The notes: generated by a model not told the origin, from the sequence alone. Shown: positions 1 through 10,140, counted from the stretch's first letter. The stretch: 45,351 nucleotides of DNA from Bacteroidales bacterium (GCA_025361485.1 JANYLA010000125.1:1-45351), one strand, 5' to 3'. Made by a program: numbers and translations.

Positions 1-9
1 TAAATTAAA

Positions 10-2256
10 ATGAACACAAAAAAACTATGGATTGGATTTATTGCCGTAATGGTGATATGCTTTTCAGTTTTGGGATTTTTTGGCTATGAGATTTATTTGC
101 AAAAGCCACCAATTCCTGAGAAAGTGGTTAGCGACAATGGAGAGCAGCTTTTCAACGCTCAAGAGATAAAAGATGGTCAAAGCGTTTGGCAGTCAATTGG
201 TGGTCAAGAGATGGGAACCGTTTGGGGACATGGTGCTTATGTTGCTCCCGATTGGTCGGCAGATTGGCTTCATCGCGAAGCTGTCTTTATGCTAAATGTT
301 CTTGCAAAAGAACAGGATTCATCAACTTATGATAAGCTATCTCCTGAGCGTCAAGCATATCTGAAAGCCCTGCTTCAGAAGGATATGCGCACGAATCGCT
401 ACGATGAGTCTACGCAGACTTTAAAAATATCTGATTTGCGAGCAAAAGCAATAAAAGCCAATCAAGAATACTATAAAAACTTGTTCACCAACGGGAAAGA
501 GCAAGAAAAAGAACGTTTGGCTTACGCCATTCCTGCAAATACCATTAAGGACGAAGTTAGCATGCAGAAGATGAATGCTTTCTTCTTTTGGGCTTCGTGG
601 GCATGTGTAACCGAGCGACCTAACAATGATATCACCTATACAAGCAATTGGCCCGGCGATGACCTAGTAGGTAATCACCCAACTGGAAAGCATCTATTTT
701 GGTCTATGTTTAGTATTGTTATGCTGCTGCTAGGTATTGGTTTGCTTGGTTTTTACTATGCAAAAAATCAGGATAATGAAACTGGAGTAGAGAAATACCC
801 CGAGAACGATCCTCTTATCAATCTACAGGCAACACCTTCGATGAAAGCAACCCTGAAATATTTCTGGATTGTTGCTGGGTTAGTCTTGCTTCAGGTAATT
901 ACAGGTATTGTTACTGCCCATTTTGGCGTTGAGGGAAATAGTTTTTACGGATTAAACTTAGATACAATACTTCCTTATACTATTTCACGAACATGGCACG
1001 TTCAGCTGGCTATTTTCTGGATTGCAACTGCTTGGTTGGCCACAGGACTATTTATTGCCCCTGCAGTATCTGGCGTTGAACCTAAATATCAACGGTTAGG
1101 TGTTAATGTTTTATTTGGCGCCTTGTTGATAGTTGTTCTTGGTTCAATGGCGGGTGAATGGTTAGGCGTAATGCAGAAATTAGGTTTAATACAGAATTTC
1201 TACTTTGGTCATTCGGGTTACGAATACATCGATTTAGGAAAGTTCTGGCAAATTCTTTTATTTGGTGGTCTGCTTATTTGGTTATTCCTAATGATACGCG
1301 CATTACTACCTGCGCTAAAAGTTAAATCGGAAAGTAGGAATTTATTGATTCTTTTTACCATTTCATCAATTGCCATTGCTGCTTTTTATGGTGCCGCTTT
1401 AATGATAGGTCGTCAAACTCACTTATCAATTGCTGAGTACTGGCGTTGGTGGGTTGTGCATCTTTGGGTTGAGGGGTTCTTTGAGGTGTTTGCAACTACA
1501 GTTATCGCTTTTGTATTGGTAAAACTTGGCTTATTAAACATTAAGAGAGCAACAATGGGTTCGTTGTTTGCTACAATCATCTACTTGCTTGGAGGAATCA
1601 TTGGAACATTCCATCATCTTTACTTTGCTGGTGTACCAATGTCAATAATCGCTTTAGGTGCTTCGTTTAGCGCGTTAGAGGTAGTTCCCCTTGTGCTTAT
1701 GGGATTTGAGGCATGGCACAACTATAAGTTAACTAAAACAACTCCTTGGATGGTTAAGTATAAATGGGCAATCTACAGTTTTATTGCTGTTGCGTTTTGG
1801 AACTTAGTTGGAGCAGGAGTATTCGGTTTCTTGATTAATCCTCCACTTGCTTTGTACTACATGCAAGGGTTGAATTTAACCCCTGTTCATGCGCACACAG
1901 CTCTATTCGGTGTTTACGGGATGTTGGGTATTGGATTGATGCTTTTCTCATTGAGAGGTATGACTATAAAAGAGGAATGGAACGATAAAATCTTAAAGTA
2001 TTCATTCTGGTGCTTCCAAATAGGTTTGATATTAATGGTTACGATAAGCATTTTACCTGTTGGTGTTAAGCAAACCATTGCATCGGTTGACCATGGAATA
2101 TGGTATGCGCGTTCGATGGAGTTTATGCAAAGTCCATCAATGATAAAGTTAAGATGGTTGCGGGTTATCGGTGATACAATCTTCGCTTTAGGAAGTGTTG
2201 GGCTTGTTTACTTTGTTGTTGGCCTCAAAACAGGTTGGTCAATTAAGAAAAAGTAA
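10..2256 (+). CDS. norZ: Quinol-dependent nitric oxide reductase (qNOR), single subunit
   Basis: Reduces NO to N2O at the inner membrane using quinol electrons, for respiration or NO detoxification. The 748-aa protein has one N-terminal TM segment, then a roughly 200-residue periplasmic domain (GQEMGTVWGHGAYVAPDW) as in fused NorC-NorB enzymes, then a heme-copper-oxidase-type multi-TM core. Visible metal-ligand candidates are H330 (TWHVQ), H484 (HLWVEGFFEVF), H535/H536 (HHLYFAGVP) and H627/H629 (HAHTALFGVYG). The E of WVEGFFEVF fits the glutamates conserved near FeB in NORs. The length fits qNOR (about 750-760 aa) rather than cNOR, and no separate norC is adjacent. The ATG is only nine bases into the window, so promoter and regulator are out of view. 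A strong terminator follows the stop. Confidence 0.95.
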   Translation: MNTKKLWIGFIAVMVICFSVLGFFGYEIYLQKPPIPEKVVSDNGEQLFNAQEIKDGQSVWQSIGGQEMGTVWGHGAYVAPDWSADWLHREAVFMLNVLAKEQDSSTYDKLSPERQAYLKALLQKDMRTNRYDESTQTLKISDLRAKAIKANQEYYKNLFTNGKEQEKERLAYAIPANTIKDEVSMQKMNAFFFWASWACVTERPNNDITYTSNWPGDDLVGNHPTGKHLFWSMFSIVMLLLGIGLLGFYYAKNQDNETGVEKYPENDPLINLQATPSMKATLKYFWIVAGLVLLQVITGIVTAHFGVEGNSFYGLNLDTILPYTISRTWHVQLAIFWIATAWLATGLFIAPAVSGVEPKYQRLGVNVLFGALLIVVLGSMAGEWLGVMQKLGLIQNFYFGHSGYEYIDLGKFWQILLFGGLLIWLFLMIRALLPALKVKSESRNLLILFTISSIAIAAFYGAALMIGRQTHLSIAEYWRWWVVHLWVEGFFEVFATTVIAFVLVKLGLLNIKRATMGSLFATIIYLLGGIIGTFHHLYFAGVPMSIIALGASFSALEVVPLVLMGFEAWHNYKLTKTTPWMVKYKWAIYSFIAVAFWNLVGAGVFGFLINPPLALYYMQGLNLTPVHAHTALFGVYGMLGIGLMLFSLRGMTIKEEWNDKILKYSFWCFQIGLILMVTISILPVGVKQTIASVDHGIWYARSMEFMQSPSMIKLRWLRVIGDTIFALGSVGLVYFVVGLKTGWSIKKK

Positions 2257-2274
2257 TCAATATAAAGAAAATTT

Positions 2275-2312
2275 AGAGCCCCGTTCAGATTCAAAAATCT
2301 GGACGGGGCTCT
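2275..2312. terminator. Strong intrinsic terminator, probably bidirectional
   Basis: A 17-bp stem with a single G-T wobble and a CAAA loop (AGAGCCCCGT at the left arm, ACGGGGCTCT at the right). It is followed by TTTTCTTTC on the plus strand and by a T-rich run on the minus strand. It sits between norZ and the convergent KAS III-like gene and can serve both. Confidence 0.88.
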
Positions 2313-2340
2313 TTTCTTTCAGAACTTTTTAACTTTAGGC

Positions 2341-2362
2341 ACCTGCCTGCCTACCGGCAGGT
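2341..2362. repeat. GC-rich interrupted palindrome, REP-like
   Basis: ACCTGCC and GGCAGGT form a 7-bp inverted repeat around TGCCTACC; an alternative fold uses CTGCC/GGCAG around TACC. It is markedly GC-rich against AT-rich surroundings and is not followed by a T-run, so it does not look like a second terminator. Its palindromic CCTGCC/GGCAGG form recalls intergenic repeat units found in many Bacteroidota genomes. Only one copy was seen in this window. Confidence 0.5.
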
Positions 2363-2370
2363 TTAAGTAT

Positions 2371-3450
2371 TTATTGTTGTTTATAAACAAATGCATTAAT
2401 ATTCATCCCTGCTCCAACCGAAGCAAAGATGAGAATATCACCTTTGTTTATGTGATGATCAGGTAAAGTTTTTTTCAGAATCATATCATAAAGGGTTGGA
2501 ACGGTTGCTACAGAGCTGTTCCCAAGATCATGAATACTCATTGGCATTATATTAACGGGTAACTCACGAATCTTGAATAGTTTGTAGAAACGCTGAACAA
2601 TAGCTTCATCCATCTTCTCGTTTGCCTGATGAATAAGAATTTTATGAACTTGCTCAATTGGTATGCCCGACTTGTCTAATGCAACTTTCATCGCCGCTGG
2701 TACTTGTGAAAGAGAGTATTCGTATATTTTACGACCCAGCATTTTTATATAACGAATTTTTGGATCACTATCCGGTTCATTAGATTTACCTAGATAAAGG
2801 TAACCAGCTTCTTCTCCGGTATGTGATACCATTGCTGTTGATAAGATTCCAAATTTCTCATCAGACTCAACTCCTTCTAATATTGTAGCACCTGCACCAT
2901 CTGAAAAGATCATTGAGTCTCGATCTTTTATATCCACAACACGCGACAGCGTTTCTGCGCCAATTACAAGGCAACGCTTTGCCAAACCCGATCGGATAAA
3001 ACTATCCGCTTGGATAATACCTTGAATCCATCCTGGGCATCCGAAAATAATATCATAAGGGATGCACGATGGGTTTTTAATACCAAGGTTATGTTTAATT
3101 CTTGACGCCAAACTTGTTAGGGCATCGGATTGTATGGTCCCTTTTAATACATCACCAAAATTCTCTGCAACGATGATTTGATCAATCGTCTCTCGATCGA
3201 TACCTGCATCAATAATCGCTCTTTCTGCAGCAATAGTTGCTAAATCAGATGCATTTTGTTCATCTTTTGCCCATCGACGTTCTCTAATTCCTGTGATATC
3301 TCTAAATTTTTCAACAATTTCATGTCCATCACCTTCGATAACCGTTTCATCTTTTTCGTAGAAGGTATGCTTTACGAAGTGTTGATTTGGAATTTTTACC
3401 TCGGGAATATAAGATCCTGTTCCTATGATTATTGTGTTGATGTTTTTCAT
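2371..3450 (-). CDS. 3-oxoacyl-ACP synthase III (KAS III / FabH-like) family protein
   Basis: A thiolase-fold condensing enzyme, 359 aa from the ATG at 3450. An in-frame TTG two codons upstream is possible but less likely. The KAS III catalytic triad is visible: Cys138 in FGCPGW, His274 in LIHQANEKM and Asn311 in LGNSSVA. This enzyme class condenses an acyl-CoA or acyl-thioester with a malonyl unit. It is longer than canonical FabH (about 320 aa), and the GCPGW context differs from the usual ACAGF around the Cys, so it may be a specialised KAS III paralogue for a secondary lipid or polyketide rather than the primary FabH. It stands alone on the minus strand, with no plsX or other fab gene next to it. 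Family confident, substrate unknown. Confidence 0.85.
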   Translation of the reverse strand: MKNINTIIIGTGSYIPEVKIPNQHFVKHTFYEKDETVIEGDGHEIVEKFRDITGIRERRWAKDEQNASDLATIAAERAIIDAGIDRETIDQIIVAENFGDVLKGTIQSDALTSLASRIKHNLGIKNPSCIPYDIIFGCPGWIQGIIQADSFIRSGLAKRCLVIGAETLSRVVDIKDRDSMIFSDGAGATILEGVESDEKFGILSTAMVSHTGEEAGYLYLGKSNEPDSDPKIRYIKMLGRKIYEYSLSQVPAAMKVALDKSGIPIEQVHKILIHQANEKMDEAIVQRFYKLFKIRELPVNIMPMSIHDLGNSSVATVPTLYDMILKKTLPDHHINKGDILIFASVGAGMNINAFVYKQQ

Positions 3451-3601
3451 TGTCAAATCAAATTATCTTTTTTTATTTTAAAAAATAAAACCCTGCAAGA
3501 TAGTAGAAATATAAACTCAAAAGCAAATTGTTTTTATCTAAAGTGATTATATCATGTTGATAACACAAGTAATCAACCTAATAAAGTTTTAAAAAATGGG
3601 T

Positions 3602-3609
3602 TAACTTTG
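3602..3609 (+). promoter_or_regulatory. Bacteroidota -7 promoter element
   Basis: TAACTTTG matches TAnnTTTG. It lies 36 bases upstream of the transaldolase ATG. No clear -33 TTG element is seen at the usual spacing. Confidence 0.5.
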
Positions 3610-3645
3610 CTGCGTTCAAAAGCATAACCATAAATCTATAATACT

Positions 3646-4302
3646 ATGAAATTTTTTATTGATACTGCAAATTTAGCGCAGATTAAGGAAGCCAACGATT
3701 TAGGCGTACTCGATGGTGTTACAACAAACCCATCGTTGATGGCAAAAGAGAACATTAAGGGTGAAGCAAATATCAAGCAACACTATGTTGATATTTGTAA
3801 TATTGTTAAGGGTGATGTTAGCGCCGAGGTTATTGCGCTTGACTATGAAGGGATGATTCGCGAAGGCAAAGAATTGGCTGCATTGCATCCTCAAATTGTT
3901 GTTAAAGTACCAATTACCAAGGATGGAATTAAGGCAATTAAGTATTTCAGCGATCACGGAATTCGTACCAACTGCACATTAGTTTTCTCTGTTGGACAAG
4001 CACTGTTGGCAGCAAAAGCAGGAGCAACATACGTTTCACCATTTATTGGTCGCTTAGATGATGTTTCAACCGATGGCGTTGCTTTGATTCGCCAGATTGT
4101 TGATGTTTACAACTACTATGAATTCGAAACTAAAGTTTTAGCCGCGTCAATACGTCATACAATGCACATTATTCAGTGCCTTGAGGCAGGTGCCGATGTT
4201 TCAACCTGTCCTTTAAGCGCAATCCTTGGGCTATTAAATCATCCATTAACCGATAGCGGCCTTCAGAAGTTTATGGAAGACTATAAGAAGGTGAATGGCT
4301 AG
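3646..4302 (+). CDS. fsa: Fructose-6-phosphate aldolase / transaldolase-like protein
   Basis: A 218-aa small-type transaldolase-family TIM barrel. The N-terminus [18 protein letters not shown] and the TTNPSL motif are typical of the TalC/FSA subfamily. The Schiff-base lysine is K87 in VVKVPIT. The length fits FSA-like enzymes (about 215-220 aa), not the classical 310-aa TalB. It acts in the cytosol, either transferring dihydroxyacetone in the pentose-phosphate pathway or cleaving fructose 6-phosphate. Sequence alone does not separate the two, and in Bacteroidota this short form often stands in for transaldolase. It has its own promoter-like element and is followed by a repeat-filled gap before the tsaC-like gene. 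Confidence 0.9.
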   Translation: MKFFIDTANLAQIKEANDLGVLDGVTTNPSLMAKENIKGEANIKQHYVDICNIVKGDVSAEVIALDYEGMIREGKELAALHPQIVVKVPITKDGIKAIKYFSDHGIRTNCTLVFSVGQALLAAKAGATYVSPFIGRLDDVSTDGVALIRQIVDVYNYYEFETKVLAASIRHTMHIIQCLEAGADVSTCPLSAILGLLNHPLTDSGLQKFMEDYKKVNG

Positions 4303-4303
4303 A

Positions 4304-4390
4304 AAGTTGATAAGTTGACAAGTCGATAAGTTAATAATTCTTCAAGTATAGTTTGTTCATACTGTCAACTGTCAACCCTTAACTGTCAAC
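4304..4390. repeat. Degenerate short direct and inverted repeats
   Basis: The left part repeats the unit AAGTTGATAAGTTGACAAGT loosely three times. The right part repeats ACTGTCAAC three times, which is the inverse of GTTGACAAGT-like units, so the two halves could pair imperfectly. It fills the gap between the fsa and tsaC-like genes. Similar GTCAACAAGT-like runs are seen at 5013-5060 and 35775-35838. Confidence 0.5.
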
Positions 4391-4400
4391 GAATAGAAAA

Positions 4401-5012
4401 GTGTTAATTAAAATATACCCTCAGAATCCCAATCCACGTGAAATTTCCCGTGTGGTTGGGGTTTTGCGTAATGGGGGTATTATCATCTATCCAACCGATA
4501 CCGTTTATGGTATGGGCTGCGATATTACTAACCAAAAAGCTGTTGAAAAAATAATTCGGATAAAAGGCTTAAAGGCTAAGGATGCTCATTTTTCCTTCAT
4601 CTGTTCTGATTTAAGCCATATTGCTGACTTTGCAAGGGTCAGTAATCCTATTTTTAAGTTGATGAAAAAAAACTTACCAGGCCCTTTTACTTTTATTCTG
4701 CCCGGTTTGAATAAGGTCCCTGACTATTTTATTAGTAAAAGAAGAACGGTTGGTATTCGTATTCCTAACAATTCAATTCCCATTGAGATTGTTAAAGAAT
4801 TGGGGAATCCAATTATGACTACATCAATAAAGGACGACGACGATGTGGTTGAATACACTACTGACCCCGAACTTATTCATGAGCGATACCAAGATATTGT
4901 GGAGATTGTAATTGATGGTGGCTATGGCGATAATGTTCCATCTACAGTTGTGGATTGTACTACCGATGACCCAGAGATCATTAGAGAAGGAAAAGGTGAG
5001 CTGGTCTTTTAG
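4401..5012 (+). CDS. TsaC/Sua5/YciO family protein (threonylcarbamoyl-AMP synthase-like)
   Basis: A 203-aa YrdC-fold protein. The N-terminal part GGIIIYPTDTVYGMGCD and the later LPGPFTFIL and VGIRIPNN are the hallmark YrdC motifs. Canonical TsaC makes threonylcarbamoyl-AMP from Thr, ATP and bicarbonate for t6A37 of ANN-decoding tRNAs. The short form without a Sua5 C-terminal domain, and the opening LIKIYPQNPNPREI, fit the YciO-like branch, whose role is less certain. The start is a GTG at 4401; no in-frame ATG lies close by and the second residue onward matches the family N-terminus. mobA follows after 53 bases and may be co-transcribed. Confidence 0.85.
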   Translation: MLIKIYPQNPNPREISRVVGVLRNGGIIIYPTDTVYGMGCDITNQKAVEKIIRIKGLKAKDAHFSFICSDLSHIADFARVSNPIFKLMKKNLPGPFTFILPGLNKVPDYFISKRRTVGIRIPNNSIPIEIVKELGNPIMTTSIKDDDDVVEYTTDPELIHERYQDIVEIVIDGGYGDNVPSTVVDCTTDDPEIIREGKGELVF

Positions 5013-5065
5013 TTAACAAGTCAATAAGCACTACCTCACTTTATACTGTAAACAAGTAAAAGAAG

Positions 5066-5668
5066 ATGGCCAAATTCTCCGATACCACTCTTGCAATACT
5101 TGCCGGTGGGAAAGCTACAAGAATGAGAGGAAGGAATAAAGCTCTTCTGGAGTTTCAAGGTGAAACGTTTATTAATCGCATATATAGGAATTTAAGCCCC
5201 CTTTTTTTGAATACAGTTATCATTTCTAATGATATTCTGGATTACAATTTTTCAGGTGCCATAGTTTACCCTGATAAAATTCAGAATATTGGACCTCTAG
5301 GAGGAATTCACTCCGCTTTAGTACACTCAATTGATCCTGCTGTTTTTGTAGTTTCGTGCGATATGCCTTTTGCCGATTCGGCAATTGCTAAAATACTCAT
5401 TGAAGAGTTTGTTTGTAAACAGCCTGAAATACTTTTGCCAGTAATTAACTCTTTTAGCGAACCCCTTTTTGCAATTTATTCAAAACACCTTATTGAAAAA
5501 ATTGAAACTTTATTTTCATTATCCGATGGGAAACCGATTAAGGATTTATTGAAAATTTCAAATACACTTTATTTCAACCTGCCTGAAAGTATAGCAACAA
5601 AAAAATGTTTTACAAACATCAATTCAATTGAAGATTTTATGAAAAGTTGTTTTATCGGTGATATATGA
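5066..5668 (+). CDS. mobA: Molybdenum cofactor guanylyltransferase
   Basis: A 200-aa nucleotidyltransferase that transfers GMP from GTP to molybdopterin to make the bis-MGD cofactor. The GTP-binding motif LAGGKATRMRGRNKALL is at residues 12-28. GPLGGIHSAL and VVSCDMPFAD supply the guanine-side loop and the metal-binding Asp. The length suits MobA (about 190-200 aa). No other mo-cofactor gene and no molybdoenzyme is in the window. MobA-like proteins of other specificity (for example MocA) share this fold, so the exact nucleotide is by family resemblance. Confidence 0.85.
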   Translation: MAKFSDTTLAILAGGKATRMRGRNKALLEFQGETFINRIYRNLSPLFLNTVIISNDILDYNFSGAIVYPDKIQNIGPLGGIHSALVHSIDPAVFVVSCDMPFADSAIAKILIEEFVCKQPEILLPVINSFSEPLFAIYSKHLIEKIETLFSLSDGKPIKDLLKISNTLYFNLPESIATKKCFTNINSIEDFMKSCFIGDI

Positions 5669-5794
5669 TAGGGTTTAAATATTTCTATGCATTCTTTTAA
5701 TCTTCAATCTAGAAAAATGATAAATAAATTCAATCGATTGCGTTAAAATCTACTTAAAACAGGTGTTGAGAATTTATTTAAAATCAATTTTAAT

Positions 5795-5802
5795 TACCTT
5801 TG
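5795..5802 (+). promoter_or_regulatory. Bacteroidota -7 promoter element for GAPDH
   Basis: TACCTTTG matches TAnnTTTG and lies 46 bases before the gapA ATG. The surrounding gap 5669-5848 holds no other ORF. Confidence 0.55.
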
Positions 5803-5836
5803 AAGTCGATTATAAATCTTAATAATTAATCCATAA

Positions 5837-6853
<1,017 letters not shown>

Positions 6854-6857
6854 CATA

Positions 6858-6881
6858 AAAACCCCGGGAGACCGGGGTTTT
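6858..6881 (+). terminator. Intrinsic terminator of gapA
   Basis: A perfect 10-bp stem, AAAACCCCGG/CCGGGGTTTT, with a GAGA (GNRA-type) tetraloop, immediately after the gapA stop. The T-rich right arm runs into TACTTTTTAC. Confidence 0.9.
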
Positions 6882-7033
6882 ACTTTTTACATTTTAATAA
6901 TTTAATAAGGAGAATGGTAATTGCCGAAAAAATTTATCAAGAAAAATAAATATGCACCTAACTATCTACCTCTGTAAATCTTTATTGATGGCAATAAGTT
7001 GTAAGGCTTTTCTGTGCAAATAATTCAAAAAAA

Positions 7034-7068
7034 AGAGATCGTCTCAATTCGCTTATGAGACGGCCTCT
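7034..7068 (-). terminator. Intrinsic terminator of the ABC permease gene
   Basis: A hairpin with arms AGAG..CGTCTCA and TGAGACG..CTCT, one A-C mismatch and one wobble. On the minus strand it is followed by a run of T (plus-strand A-run at about 7027-7034). It lies just downstream of the minus-strand permease gene. Confidence 0.75.
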
Positions 7069-7090
7069 TATGAAAATAAGTATTTATAAT

Positions 7091-8338
7091 TTACTCGTAC
7101 CGTAATGCCTCAATAGGATCTAAACGCGATGCTTTAACCGCTGGCAAGTAACCCGAAGCAAGTCCAACGCCGAAACATAGTCCAAGCCCTGTTATTATCC
7201 AAACCCAAGGGACTAAAAAAGGACTTTCAGTAATCATCGACATAATATTGCCGATTAGTATGCCAAGTATAACACCTAATATACCTCCAAGTTGGCAAAC
7301 AATAATTGCCTCGAACAGAAACTGCTGCTTTATGGTTGCCGATTTTGCTCCAATAGCTTTTCGGGTTCCTATTTCTCTTGTACGTTCAGCAACAGCTACA
7401 AGCATTATATTCATGAGCCCAACAGCAGCCCCTAATAAAGTAATAATGCCAATAATAGTTGCTGCATAGGTTACATACTTTAGATTTTCCAAAAGGATTT
7501 GGGCTAAACTATCGCTTTGTTCAATATTAAAGTCCGATTCGTCGGTAGCACTTAAACCTCGAACAATTCTGAATACCCCTTCGGCTTCACTTACAGCATA
7601 TTCTAATAATTTGGGATCGTTAGGCTTTATGCTTATTGTATAATCCATATTTGGCCTCGAAAAGTAGGTTGCTACATTTCCATACGGTAAATAAACCGAC
7701 AAATCGGGACCCCCTCCAAATCCAGATCCTTTAGATTTAAGGACACCTATAACACGATATTTACCGCCACCAACGCTGATGAATTTATCCAAAGGATCTT
7801 CGTTTTTTTCAAACACCTTTTTTGCAATCTCATAACCTATAATGGCTACAGCTCTGCCTGCATCCAATTCATGGGTTGAAAAATTACGTCCTGTATTAAT
7901 TTCTAGACCTGCTGTCGCTGCATAATTTTCATCAATACCATAAACCGATATGTTAGGGTTTGTTTTTTTTGATTTTTGTTTAACGGTACTGGTGCTTGAC
8001 GCAAAAACAGAAATGGAGACTTCTGCAGGAAATTCAAAGCGATCTTTGAACTCAATAGCTTGCCTCATATTAATATAGGGATGGTTTTTGCTGCGGTAAC
8101 GTTTCCCGGCAACATTTACCCGCATTCCTCTACTGCCAATACTAAATGTATTTGCACCCATGCTAGAGAACTCGCTGCTTATACTTCCTTTTATGGAGTC
8201 AATGGCAGTAAGGATTCCCACTAAAGCCATTATCCCCAATGCGATTATGAATATAGTTAGTATTGAACGCAAGGTATTTGTGCGAATTGCGTTAAGCGAA
8301 ATTTTTATGTTTTCTTTTATAAGGGCACCGTATTTCAT
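7091..8338 (-). CDS. MacB/FtsX-type ABC transporter permease
   Basis: A 415-aa inner-membrane permease. It has an N-terminal TM segment (LTIFIIALGIMALVGILTAI), a large periplasmic MacB_PCD-type domain (about residues 45-280) and three C-terminal TM segments of the FtsX domain carrying AERTREIGTRKAIGA, the coupling-helix region typical of MacB/LolC-like permeases. These proteins need a partner ATPase and often an HlyD-like adaptor; neither is adjacent here, so the cognate ATPase must be elsewhere. The MacB-type topology points to mechanotransmission-driven export of lipoproteins, peptides or drugs. Substrate unknown. Confidence 0.88.
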   Translation of the reverse strand: MKYGALIKENIKISLNAIRTNTLRSILTIFIIALGIMALVGILTAIDSIKGSISSEFSSMGANTFSIGSRGMRVNVAGKRYRSKNHPYINMRQAIEFKDRFEFPAEVSISVFASSTSTVKQKSKKTNPNISVYGIDENYAATAGLEINTGRNFSTHELDAGRAVAIIGYEIAKKVFEKNEDPLDKFISVGGGKYRVIGVLKSKGSGFGGGPDLSVYLPYGNVATYFSRPNMDYTISIKPNDPKLLEYAVSEAEGVFRIVRGLSATDESDFNIEQSDSLAQILLENLKYVTYAATIIGIITLLGAAVGLMNIMLVAVAERTREIGTRKAIGAKSATIKQQFLFEAIIVCQLGGILGVILGILIGNIMSMITESPFLVPWVWIITGLGLCFGVGLASGYLPAVKASRLDPIEALRYE

Positions 8339-8527
8339 AGGTTTTTTTAAATTTTAGCATACGACTCAAAGTTAGTAGAACTTTATATATCATTAAGCTA
8401 AAAAATAATAAATCGTAATGCGAAGCTTTAATTGATGATACAGTTTTATCTGAATTGTTAAAACTCTTTATATATTTCCAAAAAAATAATTACATTTCCA
8501 TATTATTTGTATTAAACAAACATGTAA

Positions 8528-9565
8528 ATGAACCTACATTCCCGTATCGATTCATTCGTCAAATTAGGTGAAAAAATGCTTGGTGATTCTAAGCAAGGAA
8601 GTGGAACTCGATTTGAATCTATTGTCAAGGATGCAAGTATTCATAACCCTTGGTTTACCTCTGAAAATGTTTACTATGCAATCGACGCAATTGCAAATAA
8701 TTGGCTTACTCGCGAAAATTTAAACTCTTTTGTCTCAAAATATCCGAAGAGTTTTTTTGATCCCCAAAAAGCCAAAAAAATAGTCGTTATAATGGCCGGG
8801 AATGTTCCTTTTGCAGGATTACATGATATGATTTGCATATTGCTTTCAGGTCATCGATTCTTAGGTAAAGTATCGTCAAAAGATGGACAGCTGATTTCTG
8901 CAATCATTGAACTGCTTTATGAAATTGATTCTGATTTTAAGAACTTAATTGAATTATCCGAAGTTACTCTGCATGGTTTTGATGCTGTAATCGCAACTGG
9001 CAGCGATAACTCATCCCGTTACTTTGATTACTATTTTAAGAATTACCCAACCATAATTCGTAAGCACCGCAATAGCATTGCAATCCTTAGCGGAAGTGAA
9101 TCAGAGGAGCAGCTGACACAGCTTAGCGATGATATCTTTTTATACTTTGGATTAGGTTGCCGAAATGTTTCGATGTTATTAGTACCCGTAGGATATGATT
9201 TTAAAGGTTTGCTTAAAGCATTTAAAGCATGGCAAAATCTCGACACGCATAATAAGTATATGAATAACTATGAGTTTCAGAAGACAATGAATCTTATGAA
9301 CCTTATCGATCATATCGATACCGATTTTATGCTCTTAAAACAGAACGACTCAATCAGCTCAACAGTTGGAGTTGTTCATTATAAAGAATATGACAATATT
9401 CAAACGGCAATAAAATTTATTCACGATCATTTAGATGAGTTACAGTGTGTTGTTGGTGATGTTAATGTGATTCCTAATGCAATTCCATTCGGCACATGCC
9501 AAAATCCATGTATCGATGAGTTTGCTGATGGTATTGATACTATCGATTTTCTATCAAAGCTATAA
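8528..9565 (+). CDS. LuxC-like acyl-CoA reductase family protein
   Basis: A 345-aa protein of the aldehyde-dehydrogenase-like LuxC family, which reduces acyl-CoA or acyl-thioesters to aldehydes with NADPH. MAGNVPFAGLHD (about residue 97) is the nucleotide-loop region, and the presumed catalytic Cys is in YFGLGCRNVS (about residue 217). The C-terminus QCVVGD...PFGTCQNPCIDEFADG also matches the family. In many Bacteroidota this gene sits beside a ferredoxin gene, but here it is followed by a pRiA4b ORF3-like gene. No luxD or luxE partner is nearby, so bioluminescence is not implied. The physiological substrate is unknown. Confidence 0.82.
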   Translation: MNLHSRIDSFVKLGEKMLGDSKQGSGTRFESIVKDASIHNPWFTSENVYYAIDAIANNWLTRENLNSFVSKYPKSFFDPQKAKKIVVIMAGNVPFAGLHDMICILLSGHRFLGKVSSKDGQLISAIIELLYEIDSDFKNLIELSEVTLHGFDAVIATGSDNSSRYFDYYFKNYPTIIRKHRNSIAILSGSESEEQLTQLSDDIFLYFGLGCRNVSMLLVPVGYDFKGLLKAFKAWQNLDTHNKYMNNYEFQKTMNLMNLIDHIDTDFMLLKQNDSISSTVGVVHYKEYDNIQTAIKFIHDHLDELQCVVGDVNVIPNAIPFGTCQNPCIDEFADGIDTIDFLSKL

Positions 9566-9612
9566 TACAAAATGTACTCGCAGAATTAATTAACTATCCC
9601 AATGCCTTTTGT

Positions 9613-10140
9613 ATGATTTATAAGTTTAGAATGATCTCAGGCGATAATAAGGCCTTTTTACGCGATTATGAAATCGACTCAAATCAAACTTTTCTTGAGT
9701 TTTATAAACTCATTCAGAACAATCTTAACTATGACTTAAGCCAACTTACCTCTTTTTTTCTTGCCGATGAGAAATGGAATAAGGGGTTAGAACTAACGCT
9801 TATTGATATGGATAACGATGGTGGTCCAGCTGCTATACCAATGGATTCCGTTCGGATTAAGGACACACTTAAACAACGAAAAGAGCGATTGCTCTATGTT
9901 TATGATATTTTCAATGATAATCTATTGTTTATTGAACTCCTAGATATTTACACTCCCGATTGTGCCGTGAAATACCCAATTTGCTCGGCATCTATTGGTG
10001 AGCCGCCATTACAAACCGATCCTTTGGCGAGTTCTAAATTGCCAGTAAGTTACGATGAGTCCATTGATGAGATATTCAATGAATTTTATAATGAGGATCT
10101 TGATTCAGGCTCTGAGGGTTTTGATGGTGATGACGAATAG
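9613..10140 (+). CDS. pRiA4b ORF3-like / IS1096 passenger TnpR-like protein
   Basis: 175 aa of the plasmid pRiA4b ORF-3-like fold. YKFRMISGDNKAFLRDYEI at the start and the later LLYVYDIFNDNLLFIELLDI match the usual pattern of an opening strand plus a (Y)xYDFGDxWxHxIxLE-type segment, although the W and H of that segment are absent. The C-terminal 40 residues are strongly acidic (E/D-rich). Family members occur on plasmids and beside transposons, but this one sits among housekeeping genes with no transposase or inverted repeats, so it appears to be a resident gene. Function unknown. miaA follows 54 bases downstream and may be co-transcribed. Confidence 0.7.
   Translation: MIYKFRMISGDNKAFLRDYEIDSNQTFLEFYKLIQNNLNYDLSQLTSFFLADEKWNKGLELTLIDMDNDGGPAAIPMDSVRIKDTLKQRKERLLYVYDIFNDNLLFIELLDIYTPDCAVKYPICSASIGEPPLQTDPLASSKLPVSYDESIDEIFNEFYNEDLDSGSEGFDGDDE

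Noticed and set aside
4304-4390. CRISPR-like array
   Set aside because: Units are short, degenerate and not regularly spaced, with no cas genes nearby.
9613-10140. Mobile element suggested by the IS1096/pRiA4b-like protein
   Set aside because: No transposase, terminal inverted repeats or target duplication is seen around it; it lies in a housekeeping run with miaA.
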